DNA of 64,000 nt from Niveispirillum sp. SYP-B3756 (GTDB taxonomy: Bacteria; Pseudomonadota; Alphaproteobacteria; Azospirillales; Azospirillaceae). The position numbers and the translations under genes were made by a program. The notes below the pieces were generated by a model. It worked only from the letters and a program-made list of their open reading frames with translations. It did not search any database and was not told where the DNA came from. Below, piece after piece: positions 1 to 8,809 of this stretch; within the stretch, counting starts at the first letter, position 1; every line of letters starts with the position of its first letter. The stretch lies in contig NZ_WIDQ01000007.1 of NCBI RefSeq assembly GCF_009495745.1, positions 218,317 through 282,316 on the forward strand, written 5' to 3'.

Positions 1-309
1 CTTGGGCCCTGTGGCCTGTGCGGGCGGCCCATGCTGGATGGCCCCAGCGTGGATGCCCATCACCTGCTGCCACGCAGCCAGGGCGGGCGCGACACGGTGA
101 TGCTGCACCGGGTCTGCCACCGCAAGATCCACGCCGAACTGTCGGAAAAGGAACTGGCGCGGCAATACAACACGCTGGAAGCCCTGCGTGCCCATCCCGA
201 CATTGCCGACTTCATCCGCTGGGTGGCGCGCAAGCCGCCGGAATTCACCGCCATCACCTTCCGCGCCAAGGATCATGTGAAGGCCGGCAAGCGCTACCGG
301 GACAAATAA
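1..309 (+). CDS. HNH endonuclease, 5' end outside window
   Basis: The reading frame is open to the window edge, so the N-terminus is missing. The visible 102 residues start with a CGLC zinc-knuckle pair, followed by DAHHLLPRSQGG and LHRVCHRKIH. These give the two histidines and the second CxxC-like half of a compact HNH nuclease fold. The basic tail ends KAGKRYRDK. Proteins of this size and motif order are common stand-alone HNH nucleases in alphaproteobacteria; their cellular role is mostly unknown and no phage gene is visible beside it. The family call is firm; the biological role is not. Confidence 0.8.
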   Translation, partial: LGPCGLCGRPMLDGPSVDAHHLLPRSQGGRDTVMLHRVCHRKIHAELSEKELARQYNTLEALRAHPDIADFIRWVARKPPEFTAITFRAKDHVKAGKRYRDK

Positions 310-463
310 GCCACACTTATGGGGCGATCTATCGGGTCGCCTGAAACCCCCGTTGCGGGGTAAATAGTAATGAAGCATGATGGTTATGCAAAAATATCGG
401 ACTGGCCGCAAAGGCCAGTCCGCCGAGGCCTGAATTAAGAAACAAGGTCCAGGGAGGATCATC

Positions 464-2770
464 ATGTTCAGTTGGCAACATCGGCGCCTGCCGGTGGGGG
501 TTGGCGCACGTGCGTCTGCAATGACATCCCGCAAAGCCATTATTCTGGGCTTGGCCCTGGCCAGCGCCGCCCCCGTAGGCGCGCAGCAGGCCGATCAGGG
601 GGCGCTGGATGAAATTGTTGTTACCGCGCGCCGCCGGTCGGAATCCATTCAGGCCACACCGGTGGCCGTCACCGCCTTCACGGCAGAGGCGTTGGAATCG
701 CGTAATGTCGATACGCTGGATAACATTGCCAAATTTACCCCCAATATCCGTTTCGATGGGGCGGCCGCCTTGTCCGGCGGCAATTATAATGCCACCGTCT
801 TCATTCGCGGTATCGGCCAGAATGACTTTGCCATTTTCAGCGATCCGGGCGTCGGCTTCTATGTGGACGGGGTTTATTATGCCCGCTCCATCGGCGGCAT
901 CATGGATGCGGTCGATCTGCAAAGCGTGGAGGTGCTGCGCGGGCCACAGGGCACGCTGTTCGGCAAGAACACCATCGGCGGTGCCGTGCTGATCAATACC
1001 CAGCGCCCGACGGCGGATTTCGGCGGCCGGGTGGAACTGACGGGTGGCCGCTTCAACCGGTTCGATGCCAAGGGCACGCTGAATGTGCCGCTGGCCGATG
1101 GCAAGCTGCTGACCCGGATTTCCGCCTCCTCCCTCAACCGTGACGGCTATGCCAAGCGGTTGTCGGATGGGCAGGATATGGGCAACCGCAATGCCGACAG
1201 CGCCCGGCTGCAGATGCAGGCCGAACTGGCGGAGAATGTTACCTTTCATATCGTTGGCGATGTGACCCGCGCGCGCGAACATTCCGCGCCGAACAAGCTG
1301 CTGGCCGTGGCCCCGGCGCCGGGCCTGACCGGGGTGCCGTTCCTGACCAATTATAACCAGTTGGTGGCCCCGTCACGCGGGGTGGTGGCGCCCAATGGCC
1401 AGCCCACGCTGAACGGTTCCTTTGTCACCGACAGCCCCTTCACCAATTGGGGCACCGGCCCCAATGTCAATGATCTGGACCTCTGGGGCGTGGCCGGCAC
1501 GCTGAGCTGGGATGTTGGCGGGGCGGAGATCAAGAGCATCACCGCCTATCGCAAGCTGGCGGCCGTGTTCGGCCGCGATGGTGACAACACGCCCTTCGTG
1601 TACCGCGAAACCTACAATGATGATGACCAATGGCAGTTCAGCCAGGAACTTCAGCTCAGTGGTGACAGTTTTGATGGCCGCGTCACCTGGGTGGGCGGGC
1701 TCTATTACTTCAAGGAGGAAGGCAGCGACAAGGCGCGGGCCGATCTGGCCATGGGCCTCTGGCCGCCGCTGGGGCCGCCCCTGTCGCCGGCCACCCGGAT
1801 TCGCAATGATATCGACAACAGCTCCTATGCTGCCTTTGGCCAGGGCAATGTGAAGCTGACCGATGAATTGAGCGTCACGTTGGGTGCCCGCTGGAACCGC
1901 GACAAGAAATGGATTTCCGTCTTCAACCAGCGCCAGCGCGACAATGTGATCTTCACCGACGTGCAGCGTTCCAGTAAGTGGAACGCCTTCACGCCCAAAG
2001 CGGGGCTGGAATACAAGGCGACCAAGGATGTGCTGCTCTATGCCTCCGCCGGCAAGGGCTTCAAGAGCGGCGGGTTCAATGCCCGCCCGCTGGTCGATGC
2101 CTCAGAGGTGACGCAGTATGAGCCGGAAACCATCTGGACCTATGAGGCCGGCGCCAAGACCGGCTGGTTTGATAACCGGCTGATTCTGAACGCCGCCGCC
2201 TATCTGTCAAAATATGACAATATCCAGCTGACGGTGAACCAGACCCCGCGCAACTTCGTTGCCAATGCCGCCAAGGGCACCATCAAGGGGGCTGAGCTGG
2301 AGGTCAGGGCGCGCCCGGCCAAGGGGTTGGATTTCGATCTGGCTGTCGGTTACACCGATGCCTCTTATGATGAGGTCGGGTCCGGCCTGGGGCCGACCCA
2401 GATTCTGCCCATCACCAAGGACGCCAAGTTCGTGAAGACGCCGAAATGGACCGTCTCCACCGGGGTGCAATATACCTATATCCTGCCCGATGACAGTTCA
2501 CTGGCCCTGCGTGGTGACCTGTCCGCCTACAGCAAATTCTATAATGACGTCGCCAATACCGCCCTGATCGCCCAGGACGGCTATGGCATCGCCAATGCCC
2601 GGCTGACCTACACCTCGGCCGATGATGGCTGGACGGCGGCGGCCTTTGTCACCAACCTGACCGACCGGCGCTATTTCGTCTCCGGCAATGCCAGTGCCGC
2701 GTTCGGCTTGGCAGAGGTGAGTTACGGCCGCCCCCGCGAATGGGGGGTGAGTTTTGCCGTGAAGTTCTGA
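464..2770 (+). CDS. TonB-dependent outer membrane receptor
   Basis: A 768-residue outer membrane receptor that would import a substrate using TonB-ExbBD energy. A signal peptide core (residues about 20-41, ending PVGAQ) is followed by a TonB box-like DEIVVTARRR near residue 48. The plug domain follows with VFIRGIGQ, VGFYVDGVYY and VEVLRGPQGTLFGKN, then a long beta-barrel ending in the aromatic terminus SFAVKF. The ATG at 464 has a strong AGGGAGGA ribosome site. A start at 521 would give a tidier signal peptide but lacks such a site. It resembles the iron/catecholate or carbohydrate-type receptors common in sphingomonads and Azospirillaceae. No neighbour reveals the substrate. Confidence 0.93.
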   Translation: MFSWQHRRLPVGVGARASAMTSRKAIILGLALASAAPVGAQQADQGALDEIVVTARRRSESIQATPVAVTAFTAEALESRNVDTLDNIAKFTPNIRFDGAAALSGGNYNATVFIRGIGQNDFAIFSDPGVGFYVDGVYYARSIGGIMDAVDLQSVEVLRGPQGTLFGKNTIGGAVLINTQRPTADFGGRVELTGGRFNRFDAKGTLNVPLADGKLLTRISASSLNRDGYAKRLSDGQDMGNRNADSARLQMQAELAENVTFHIVGDVTRAREHSAPNKLLAVAPAPGLTGVPFLTNYNQLVAPSRGVVAPNGQPTLNGSFVTDSPFTNWGTGPNVNDLDLWGVAGTLSWDVGGAEIKSITAYRKLAAVFGRDGDNTPFVYRETYNDDDQWQFSQELQLSGDSFDGRVTWVGGLYYFKEEGSDKARADLAMGLWPPLGPPLSPATRIRNDIDNSSYAAFGQGNVKLTDELSVTLGARWNRDKKWISVFNQRQRDNVIFTDVQRSSKWNAFTPKAGLEYKATKDVLLYASAGKGFKSGGFNARPLVDASEVTQYEPETIWTYEAGAKTGWFDNRLILNAAAYLSKYDNIQLTVNQTPRNFVANAAKGTIKGAELEVRARPAKGLDFDLAVGYTDASYDEVGSGLGPTQILPITKDAKFVKTPKWTVSTGVQYTYILPDDSSLALRGDLSAYSKFYNDVANTALIAQDGYGIANARLTYTSADDGWTAAAFVTNLTDRRYFVSGNASAAFGLAEVSYGRPREWGVSFAVKF

Positions 2771-2833
2771 GCGGGGAGGGGTGGAGACGGTGACGTTGCC
2801 GCCCCCTCAGCCTCCATCCCTGATTCTTCTTCC

Positions 2834-2912
2834 GTCACCCATGCTGCGGCCGGGGTCCAGTTCGTAGAGCGATAAGCCTGTGACCCTGGACCCCGGCCTT
2901 CGCCGGGGTGAC
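2834..2912. repeat. 79-bp palindromic intergenic repeat, copy 1
   Basis: It begins GTCACCC and ends GGGGTGAC, with GGCCGGGGTCCAG and CTGGACCCCGGCC as inner arms. The same 79-bp layout recurs at 24835-24913 and 44581-44659. In this copy the outer arms do not match each other: the left is of the ATGCTGCGG type and the right of the CTTCGCCGG type, so only the inner and outermost parts pair. It lies between the receptor gene and rpsU in a gene-free stretch of about 300 bp. Confidence 0.85.
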
Positions 2913-2978
2913 GGTGGGGGAATGAGGATCAGCCAACCGCTCTTCCGCCCCAATCGATACACCCGCCCCACAAAGACC

Positions 2979-3008
2979 AAAAGCCGCCCCGGAAAATTCC
3001 TGGGCGGC
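2979..3008 (-). terminator. rho-independent terminator of rpsU
   Basis: GCCGCCC and GGGCGGC arms (2983-2989 and 3002-3008) are followed on the minus strand by a run of four T. It sits about 60 bp past the rpsU stop codon. Confidence 0.75.
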
Positions 3009-3070
3009 GATCAATCCCGTATGCGAATAATTTCGCTACGAATTCAAGCGGGCGGAACCCGCAAGGGCTA

Positions 3071-3274
3071 TTAGTAGCCCTCGCGCTCCAGACGCTTGCG
3101 CAGCAGCTTGCGCGAACGGCGGATGGCTTCAGCCTTCTCGCGGGCGCGCTTCTCTGACGGCTTCTCGTAATTGCGGCGCAGCTTCATTTCGCGGAAGATG
3201 CCCTCACGCTGCATCTTCTTCTTCAGCGCGCGCAGGGCCTGATCGACGTTGTTATCACGAACCAGAACTTGCAC
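3071..3274 (-). CDS. rpsU: 30S ribosomal protein S21
   Basis: A 67-residue, very basic protein starting (M)[19 protein letters not shown], with the S21 signature followed by a lysine/arginine-rich helix ending [10 protein letters not shown]21 joins the small subunit near the anti-Shine-Dalgarno end of 16S rRNA. I chose the GTG at 3274 because the family begins exactly at QVLV and a GGAG ribosome site lies upstream; the longer frame to 3379 adds 35 residues unlike S21. It is monocistronic, with its own terminator. Confidence 0.95.
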   Translation of the reverse strand: MQVLVRDNNVDQALRALKKKMQREGIFREMKLRRNYEKPSEKRAREKAEAIRRSRKLLRKRLEREGY

Positions 3275-3503
3275 GGGACTTTCCACTCCAATGGATGCGC
3301 TCATCCGGCAAGCCGGCGTCACGCGATAGGGTTGATCATAGAAAGAAACGGCAATGGGAACCCTTTCAGGTCGTGCCATCGCCCGATCCAGTCGGCGGGG
3401 TTATACACATGCCCGCAGCACTTGTGAAGGGCTTGCGGCGGTTCCCCGTCAGATTCATGCGGAATGGCCGACATGCGGGGGGTGAAAGCCGGTTTTCTGA
3501 GGG

Positions 3504-4313
3504 TCAGCCGAAGCGACCGGTGACGTAATCCTCCGTCCGGCTTTCCCGCGGCCGGGTGAAAACCTGCTCCGTATCGCCGAATTCCACCAATTCGCCCAGA
3601 TGCATGAAGGCGGTCCAGTCGCTGATTCGCGTGGCCTGCTGCATGTTATGGGTGACGATGGCGATGGTATAGCGGTCCTTCAACTGGTCAATCAGCTCCT
3701 CGCATTTGGCGGTGGAGATCGGGTCCAGGGCGCTGGTCGGCTCATCCAGCAGCAGCACGGCGGGGCGGGTGGCGATGGCGCGCGCAATGCACAGCCGCTG
3801 CTGCTGCCCGCCTGAGAGCGACAGGCCGGATTGCTGCAATTTGTCCTTCACCTCGTCCCACAGGGCGGCATCGCGCAATGCCTGTTCCACTCGCGCTTCC
3901 AGCTCCGTCCGGCCCAGCCGTTCATAGAGTTTGATGCCGAAGGCGATATTGTCATGGATGGTCATGGGGAAGGGCGTGGGCTTCTGGAACACCATGCCCA
4001 CCCGCGCGCGCAGCAGGTTGGGGTCTTGCCGGGGCGACAGGATATTCTGCCCGTCCAGCAGCACCTCCCCCTCCGCCCGCTGTCCGGGATAAAGATCATA
4101 GATACGGTTCAGCACCCGCAGCAGGGTGGATTTGCCGGAACCGGACGCGCCGATAAAGGCCGTCACCTCCCGTTCCCGCAGGTCCAGATTGATATCCCTC
4201 AGCGCATGGAAGCTACCGTAATGGAAGTTCAGGCGGCGGATGCTGACCTTGGCGCTGGTGGCATCCGTGGCCATGGCGGGGGGCGCCATCTGCAGGCTTG
4301 TCTGTTGCATCAT
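3504..4313 (-). CDS. pstB: phosphate ABC transporter ATP-binding protein PstB
   Basis: A 269-residue cytoplasmic ATPase of the high-affinity phosphate importer PstSCAB. Visible motifs are Walker [10 protein letters not shown] (near residue 56), Q-loop [10 protein letters not shown], signature [14 protein letters not shown], Walker [13 protein letters not shown] and the switch histidine in VTHNMQQA. The PFPMTI stretch is characteristic of PstB. Its ATG overlaps the pstA stop codon by 4 bp, so the two are translationally coupled. The operon ends here; phoU, which usually follows, is absent, and the next gene is rpsU with its own promoter. Confidence 0.97.
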   Translation of the reverse strand: MMQQTSLQMAPPAMATDATSAKVSIRRLNFHYGSFHALRDINLDLREREVTAFIGASGSGKSTLLRVLNRIYDLYPGQRAEGEVLLDGQNILSPRQDPNLLRARVGMVFQKPTPFPMTIHDNIAFGIKLYERLGRTELEARVEQALRDAALWDEVKDKLQQSGLSLSGGQQQRLCIARAIATRPAVLLLDEPTSALDPISTAKCEELIDQLKDRYTIAIVTHNMQQATRISDWTAFMHLGELVEFGDTEQVFTRPRESRTEDYVTGRFG

Positions 4314-5161
4314 TTTCCCTTTCCACCGGCGGACAGCACGCGGGCGAGAATGTTCAGGGCCAGAATAACGATGGTGATCAGCAGCGACCCGGCCCAGGCC
4401 AGCTGCTGCCAGCCCTCATAGGGGCTGAGCGCGAACTGGAAGATGGTGACGGGCAGATTGGCCAGGGGGGCGTTCAGGTCGGTGGACCAGAACTGGTTGT
4501 TCAGCGCGGTGAACAGCAGCGGGGCCGTCTCCCCGCTGATACGGGCAAAGGCCAGCAGCCCGCCCGTCACCAGCCCCGAGCGCGCCGCGCGGTAGGAGAT
4601 CAGGGTGATCACCTTCCAGCGCGGCGCGCCCAGGGCGGCGGCGGCCTCCCGGATCGTGTCCGGCACCAGCCGCAGCATATCCTCCGTGGTGCGCACCACT
4701 ACCGGCACCACGATCACCGCCAGGGCACAGGCACCGGCCCAGGCGGAGAAATGGCCCATGCGCATGACCAGCACTTCATAGATGAACAGGCCGATGATGA
4801 TGCTGGGCGCGCTCAGCAGCACGTCATTAACGAAGCGGACCAGTTCCGCCAGGGGTTGCTTCCGGCCATATTCGGCCAGCCAGGTGCCGGCCAGCAGACC
4901 CACCGGCAGGCCGATCAGCATAGCCATCAGGCTCATGGCCAGGCTGCCGAAAATGGCATTCAGCAGGCCACCGTCGGCCGATCCCGGCGGCGGTGTCATC
5001 TGGGTGAACAGGGCCAGGTTGAGGGCGCTGCCGCCCTTGACCACCAGCATCCCCAGGATCAGCAGCAGCCAGACCAGCCCGATCAGGGTAGCCGCCAGCG
5101 ACAGCCCCATCATCACGGTATTGATGATGCGGCGGCGCAGATAGAGCGTGTTGTGTTGCAT
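4310..5161 (-). CDS. pstA: phosphate ABC transporter permease PstA
   Basis: A 283-residue inner membrane permease with six or so hydrophobic segments, starting with [18 protein letters not shown]. The EAAxxxG-type coupling loop is seen as [15 protein letters not shown], where the permease docks onto PstB. The start lies 3 bp after the pstC stop and its end overlaps pstB, so pstC-pstA-pstB form one tight transcript. Length and motif order match PstA; the C-terminus [13 protein letters not shown] is typical. Confidence 0.96.
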   Translation of the reverse strand: MQHNTLYLRRRIINTVMMGLSLAATLIGLVWLLLILGMLVVKGGSALNLALFTQMTPPPGSADGGLLNAIFGSLAMSLMAMLIGLPVGLLAGTWLAEYGRKQPLAELVRFVNDVLLSAPSIIIGLFIYEVLVMRMGHFSAWAGACALAVIVVPVVVRTTEDMLRLVPDTIREAAAALGAPRWKVITLISYRAARSGLVTGGLLAFARISGETAPLLFTALNNQFWSTDLNAPLANLPVTIFQFALSPYEGWQQLAWAGSLLITIVILALNILARVLSAGGKGK

Positions 5162-5164
5162 GGC

Positions 5165-6139
5165 TCAGGCCCCTCGCCGGCGTTCCAGATGCCGCAGCAT
5201 CAGCCGGGCCGCCGTCAACACGCCAAAGGTGATGACGAACAGCAGCAAGCCCAGCGCGATCAGGGAAGAGGTATAGAGATCCCCCGTCGCCTCGGTAAAT
5301 TCATTGGCGATGGCGGCGGAAATGGTGGTGCCGGGGGCCAGCAGCGACCCGGAAATCCGGTGGGCATTGCCGATGACGAAGGTGACGGCCATCGTCTCCC
5401 CCAGCGCCCGGCCCAGGCCCAGCATGATGCCGCCGACCACACCGGCCCGCGTATAGGGCAGCACGACGTTCCACACCACCTCCCAGGTGGTGCAGCCCAG
5501 CCCATAGGCGCTTTCGCGCAGCAGGGGCGGCACGGTGTCGAACACGTCGCGGGTGATGGCGGTGATGAAGGGCAGCACCATGATGCCCAGGATCAGCCCC
5601 GCCGTCAGCACGCCGATGCCATAGGGCGGCCCCTGGAAAAGTGCCCCGATCCAGGGCAATTCCCCCAGCGTATCGATCAGAAAGGGCTGCACATGGTGTT
5701 GCAGAAAGGGCGCCAGCACGAACAGGCCCCAGATGCCATAGATGATGGAGGGGATGCCGGCCAGCAGTTCCACCGCAATGCCCAGCGGGCGTTTCAGCAC
5801 CGGCGGGCAGCGTTCAGTCAGGAACAGGGCGATGCCGAAACCCAGCGGCACCCCCACCAGCATGGCGATGATGGAGGTGACCAGGGTGCCGAAGATCGGC
5901 GCCAGTGCCCCGAACTTCTCCGTCACCGGGTTCCAGGTCTCCGTCACCAGAAAGCCGAAGCCGAACTGGCGCAGGGCCGGCCAGGCCCCATCCAGAATGG
6001 ACAGCACGATGCCGCCCAGCAGCAACAGTACGAACAGGGCGAAACCGCCTGTCAGCCATTGGAAATACCGATCCTGGCGTTGATAGCGTCCTGCACGGGA
6101 CAGGGTCGCTGCCGGCTCGGCAATGATCAGATCGGCCAT
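5165..6139 (-). CDS. pstC: phosphate ABC transporter permease PstC
   Basis: A 324-residue inner membrane permease partner of PstA. The first membrane helix lies at residues about 30-55. The family features are GIPSIIYGIWGLFVLAPFLQ, the coupling loop RESAYGLGCTTWEVVW, and GRALGETMAVTFVIGN near the C-terminal half. The N-terminal cytoplasmic tail of about 28 residues is normal for this gene. It is separated from pstS by about 107 bp that contain a strong hairpin. Confidence 0.96.
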   Translation of the reverse strand: MADLIIAEPAATLSRAGRYQRQDRYFQWLTGGFALFVLLLLGGIVLSILDGAWPALRQFGFGFLVTETWNPVTEKFGALAPIFGTLVTSIIAMLVGVPLGFGIALFLTERCPPVLKRPLGIAVELLAGIPSIIYGIWGLFVLAPFLQHHVQPFLIDTLGELPWIGALFQGPPYGIGVLTAGLILGIMVLPFITAITRDVFDTVPPLLRESAYGLGCTTWEVVWNVVLPYTRAGVVGGIMLGLGRALGETMAVTFVIGNAHRISGSLLAPGTTISAAIANEFTEATGDLYTSSLIALGLLLFVITFGVLTAARLMLRHLERRRGA

Positions 6140-6178
6140 CGCTGCCGCTCCCCGCTGTCATTGGGGTGAAAACAAGGC

Positions 6179-6210
6179 CGGGGGTGAGCCGTGGCAGCGG
6201 CTCACCCCCG
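6179..6210 (-). terminator. hairpin between pstS and pstC, likely attenuating terminator
   Basis: A perfect 13-bp stem (6179-6191 with 6198-6210, CGGGGGTGAGCCG) has a 6-nt loop and is followed on the minus strand by GCCTTGTTTTC. A stem in this place in a binding-protein operon usually lets pstS be expressed above the permease genes, either by partial termination or by protecting the pstS message from 3' decay. Which of the two acts is inference. Confidence 0.7.
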
Positions 6211-6246
6211 AAAACCCTATGCAATCAAGATGTCCGCAACAGCGGC

Positions 6247-7302
6247 TTAGCCGGCATGGACCGGCTTGCCATTGGCATCCTTGATATGCGCGGCCCAGGT
6301 CTTGCGCACCATGTCGGCGACGCTGGCGGGCATCGGCACATAATCCAGCGCCTCAGCCTCCTTGCCGCCCTTCTTGTAGGCCCAGTCGAAGAATTTCAGC
6401 GCCTCGGCAGCGGCGGCCGGGTCTTCCACCTTCTCGTGCATCAGGATGAAGCTGGCACCGGTGATCGGCCAGCTCTCGGCACCGGGCTGGTTGGTCAGGA
6501 TGACGGCATAGCCCGGCGTATGGGCCCAGTCGGCATTGGCGGCGGCGGCCTGGAAGCTCTTGGCATCCGGCTGCACCTTCTTGCCGGCGGCATTGATCAG
6601 CCCGGCATAGTTCATGTGGTTCTGCTTCACATAGGCATATTCCACATAACCGATGGCGCCGGCGGTCTGTTTGACCATATTGGCGACACCTTCATTGCCC
6701 TTGGCACCGATGCCGGTCGGCCATTGCACAGAGGCGGCAGCCCCGACCTTGCCTTCAAAATCCTTGCTCACCTTGGACAGGTAATTGGTGAACAGGAAAT
6801 TGGTGCCCGACCCATCGGAACGGTAAACCACGGCGATGGCGGTGCTGGGCAGCTTCACACCCTTGTTCAGGGCGGCGATGGCCGGATCGTTCCATTTGGT
6901 GATCTCACCCAGATACATACGGGCCAGCGTCGGGCCATCCAGGGTCAGTTCACCGGGGTTCAGCCCCGGGACATTGATGGCCGGCACGGCACCGCCCATG
7001 ATCATCGGCCATTGCACCAGCGCATCCTGTTTCAGCTCCTCCTCTTTCAGGGGGGCGTCGGAGGCGCCGAAGGTCACGGTCTTGGCCTTGATCTGCTTGA
7101 TCCCACCACCGGAACCGATGGACTGGTAATTCAGACCGGTCCCCGTCTCCTTTTTGTAGCTGTCGGCCCATTTGGCATAGACGGGATAGGGGAAGGTGGC
7201 GCCCGCACCGCTGATATCGGCGGCGGGGGCAACCCCGGCAATGCCGAACCCGACCAGCGCCGCCAGGACCGGCGCCGCCAGGAAACGCGACATGATGCCC
7301 AT
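6247..7302 (-). CDS. pstS: periplasmic phosphate-binding protein PstS
   Basis: The solute-binding lipid-free component of PstSCAB, 351 residues. After a signal peptide ([19 protein letters not shown], cleavage near PAAD) comes the PstS hallmark [16 protein letters not shown]. Phosphate-binding stretches include [21 protein letters not shown] and [15 protein letters not shown] placed the start at the ATG at 7302 (MGIMSRF), which has a TGGAGA ribosome site. The longer frame to 7386 would put 28 non-signal residues before the signal peptide. PhoB control is expected from the family, but I could not find a convincing pho box upstream. Confidence 0.96.
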   Translation of the reverse strand: MGIMSRFLAAPVLAALVGFGIAGVAPAADISGAGATFPYPVYAKWADSYKKETGTGLNYQSIGSGGGIKQIKAKTVTFGASDAPLKEEELKQDALVQWPMIMGGAVPAINVPGLNPGELTLDGPTLARMYLGEITKWNDPAIAALNKGVKLPSTAIAVVYRSDGSGTNFLFTNYLSKVSKDFEGKVGAAASVQWPTGIGAKGNEGVANMVKQTAGAIGYVEYAYVKQNHMNYAGLINAAGKKVQPDAKSFQAAAANADWAHTPGYAVILTNQPGAESWPITGASFILMHEKVEDPAAAAEALKFFDWAYKKGGKEAEALDYVPMPASVADMVRKTWAAHIKDANGKPVHAG

Positions 7303-7513
7303 GGAAATTCTCCAGGATGAAACAAGGGGGAACAGGGCTTCATGTAGGACCGCAATGTTTCCTTTCGGTGACCTTTGCCTAAACATTCTTTAATGTGATT
7401 GTCACTTGGCAGCGGCGTTTTCGACCCTGTCGGCAGCTTGCGCGGCGGGCGGTGGCGGGGCACAATCGGCCCCCGCCCATCTCCCCCTTCCCCTTAATGC
7501 TGGAGCCTGCATC

Positions 7514-8068
7514 GTGGCCGTCCTGCCGATCATCCGCATGGGGCATCCCACCTTGCGCCGCCCTGCGCTGGCGCTGCCGGTGCGGCCAGGCCTGCCTTTT
7601 CCAGAGGAAATCCAGTGGCTTGCGGGGGACATGATCGACACCATGCTGGCGGCCCCCGGCATCGGGCTGGCCGCCCCGCAGGTGGATATCAGCCAGCGCA
7701 TCATCGTTTTCCGCGTGCCGGCGGAGCGGGCCAGTGGGGCCGATGGCGACACGGCGCTGGGCAATCAGGTGCTGATCAACCCGGAATTCGTTGCCCTGAC
7801 AGATGAAAAAAAGCTGGGTTGGGAGGGGTGTCTCTCCATCCCCGGGCTGCGCGGCATTGTGCCACGCCATGCCCGAATCCGCTATCGGGGCTATGATCTG
7901 GATGGCGATCTGGTGGAGCGGGAGGCGACGGGCACCCATGCCCGCGTCATCCAACATGAGCTGGATCACTTGGATGGTGTGCTCTATCTGGATCGGATGC
8001 CCGATCTGGGCAAGTTGACCTTTACCGAGGAAATGGCCCATTTCACGGCAGATGCCTTGAAGGGCTAG
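7514..8068 (+). CDS. def: peptide deformylase
   Basis: Removes the N-formyl group from nascent proteins. All three metalloprotease motifs are present in this 184-residue protein: GIGLAAPQ (residues 49-56), EGCLS (104-108, metal ligand Cys106) and QHELDH (147-152, with two histidine ligands and the catalytic glutamate). The GTG at 7514 follows a CTGGAG site and gives the usual length with the conserved LPIIRMGHP start; the frame upstream to 7406 has no family resemblance. It is not beside fmt here, so it may be a second deformylase of the genome. It leads a compact string with coq9 and a cyclase gene. Confidence 0.95.
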   Translation: MAVLPIIRMGHPTLRRPALALPVRPGLPFPEEIQWLAGDMIDTMLAAPGIGLAAPQVDISQRIIVFRVPAERASGADGDTALGNQVLINPEFVALTDEKKLGWEGCLSIPGLRGIVPRHARIRYRGYDLDGDLVEREATGTHARVIQHELDHLDGVLYLDRMPDLGKLTFTEEMAHFTADALKG

Positions 8069-8092
8069 TCCCCCGTGCTGGAGCCGAATGCC

Positions 8093-8809
8093 ATGACCGA
8101 TAGCGAAACGACAGGCGCATCCTCCCCGCTGGCGGGTGTTACGGCCGAATTGCAGGCCCGCCGGGATGCCATCCTGCTGGCCATGCTGCCCGATGTGGCC
8201 TTTGACGGCTGGGGACCGGCCGCCATGCGCCGGGGGGCCGAACAGGCCGGGTTCGACCCGCGGGAGGCCGAAGCCAGCTTCCCCGAGGGGCCCCTGCAGG
8301 TGGTGGCCCATCTGGCCGACTGGGCCAACCGGCAGATGGCGGCAAAGCTGGCCGCCACCGACCTGTCGGCCTTGAAGGTGCGCCAGCGCGTGGCGCTGGC
8401 CGTGCGTACCCGGCTGGAGATTCTGACGCCCCATAAGGAGGCGCTGCGCCGCGCCGCCGCCCTGCTGGCCATGCCCCATGGTCTGACCATCGCACCCCGC
8501 CTGCTCTATGCCACAGTGGATGTGGTGTGGAAGGCGGTGGGCGACCAGTCCAACGATTTCAATTTCTACACCAAGCGGCTGCTGCTCTCCGGCGTGGTCA
8601 GCTCCACCGCCCTTTACTGGCTGGATGATGCCTCAGAAGGCCATGTCGATACCTGGGCCTTCCTGGACCGCCGCATTGCCGATGTGATGCGGGTGGGCCA
8701 AGGCATCGCCAAGGTAAAGGGCAGCACCGGCAAGGCCGGCGACCTGCTGGTGCATCTGCCCTCACCGGCCCGTTTCATGCGCCACCTGCGCGGCGCGTTC
8801 AGCCATTGA
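8093..8809 (+). CDS. COQ9 family ubiquinone biosynthesis protein
   Basis: A 238-residue protein of the COQ9 family, a lipid-binding helper of the ubiquinone hydroxylase step in mitochondria and alphaproteobacteria. An N-terminal helical TetR-like part carries LPDVAFDGWGPAAMRRGAEQ. The family core is IAPRLLYATVDVVWKAVGDQ, followed by DFNFYTKRLLLSGVVSSTALYWL, the signature stretch of COQ9. The ATG at 8093 has a CTGGAG site 8 nt upstream and starts 24 bp after the deformylase stop. Its stop overlaps the probable start of the cyclase gene. Confidence 0.92.
   Translation: MTDSETTGASSPLAGVTAELQARRDAILLAMLPDVAFDGWGPAAMRRGAEQAGFDPREAEASFPEGPLQVVAHLADWANRQMAAKLAATDLSALKVRQRVALAVRTRLEILTPHKEALRRAAALLAMPHGLTIAPRLLYATVDVVWKAVGDQSNDFNFYTKRLLLSGVVSSTALYWLDDASEGHVDTWAFLDRRIADVMRVGQGIAKVKGSTGKAGDLLVHLPSPARFMRHLRGAFSH

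Noticed and set aside
4298..6169. Long plus-strand open frame (623 codons) opposite pstA-pstC
   Set aside because: Glutamine/histidine/glycine-rich antisense shadow of the permease genes; GC-rich codon bias keeps the opposite frame open.
7320..7420. Possible pho box (TGTCAC near 7398) upstream of pstS
   Set aside because: Only one half-site is seen; the second direct repeat at 11-bp spacing is not convincing.
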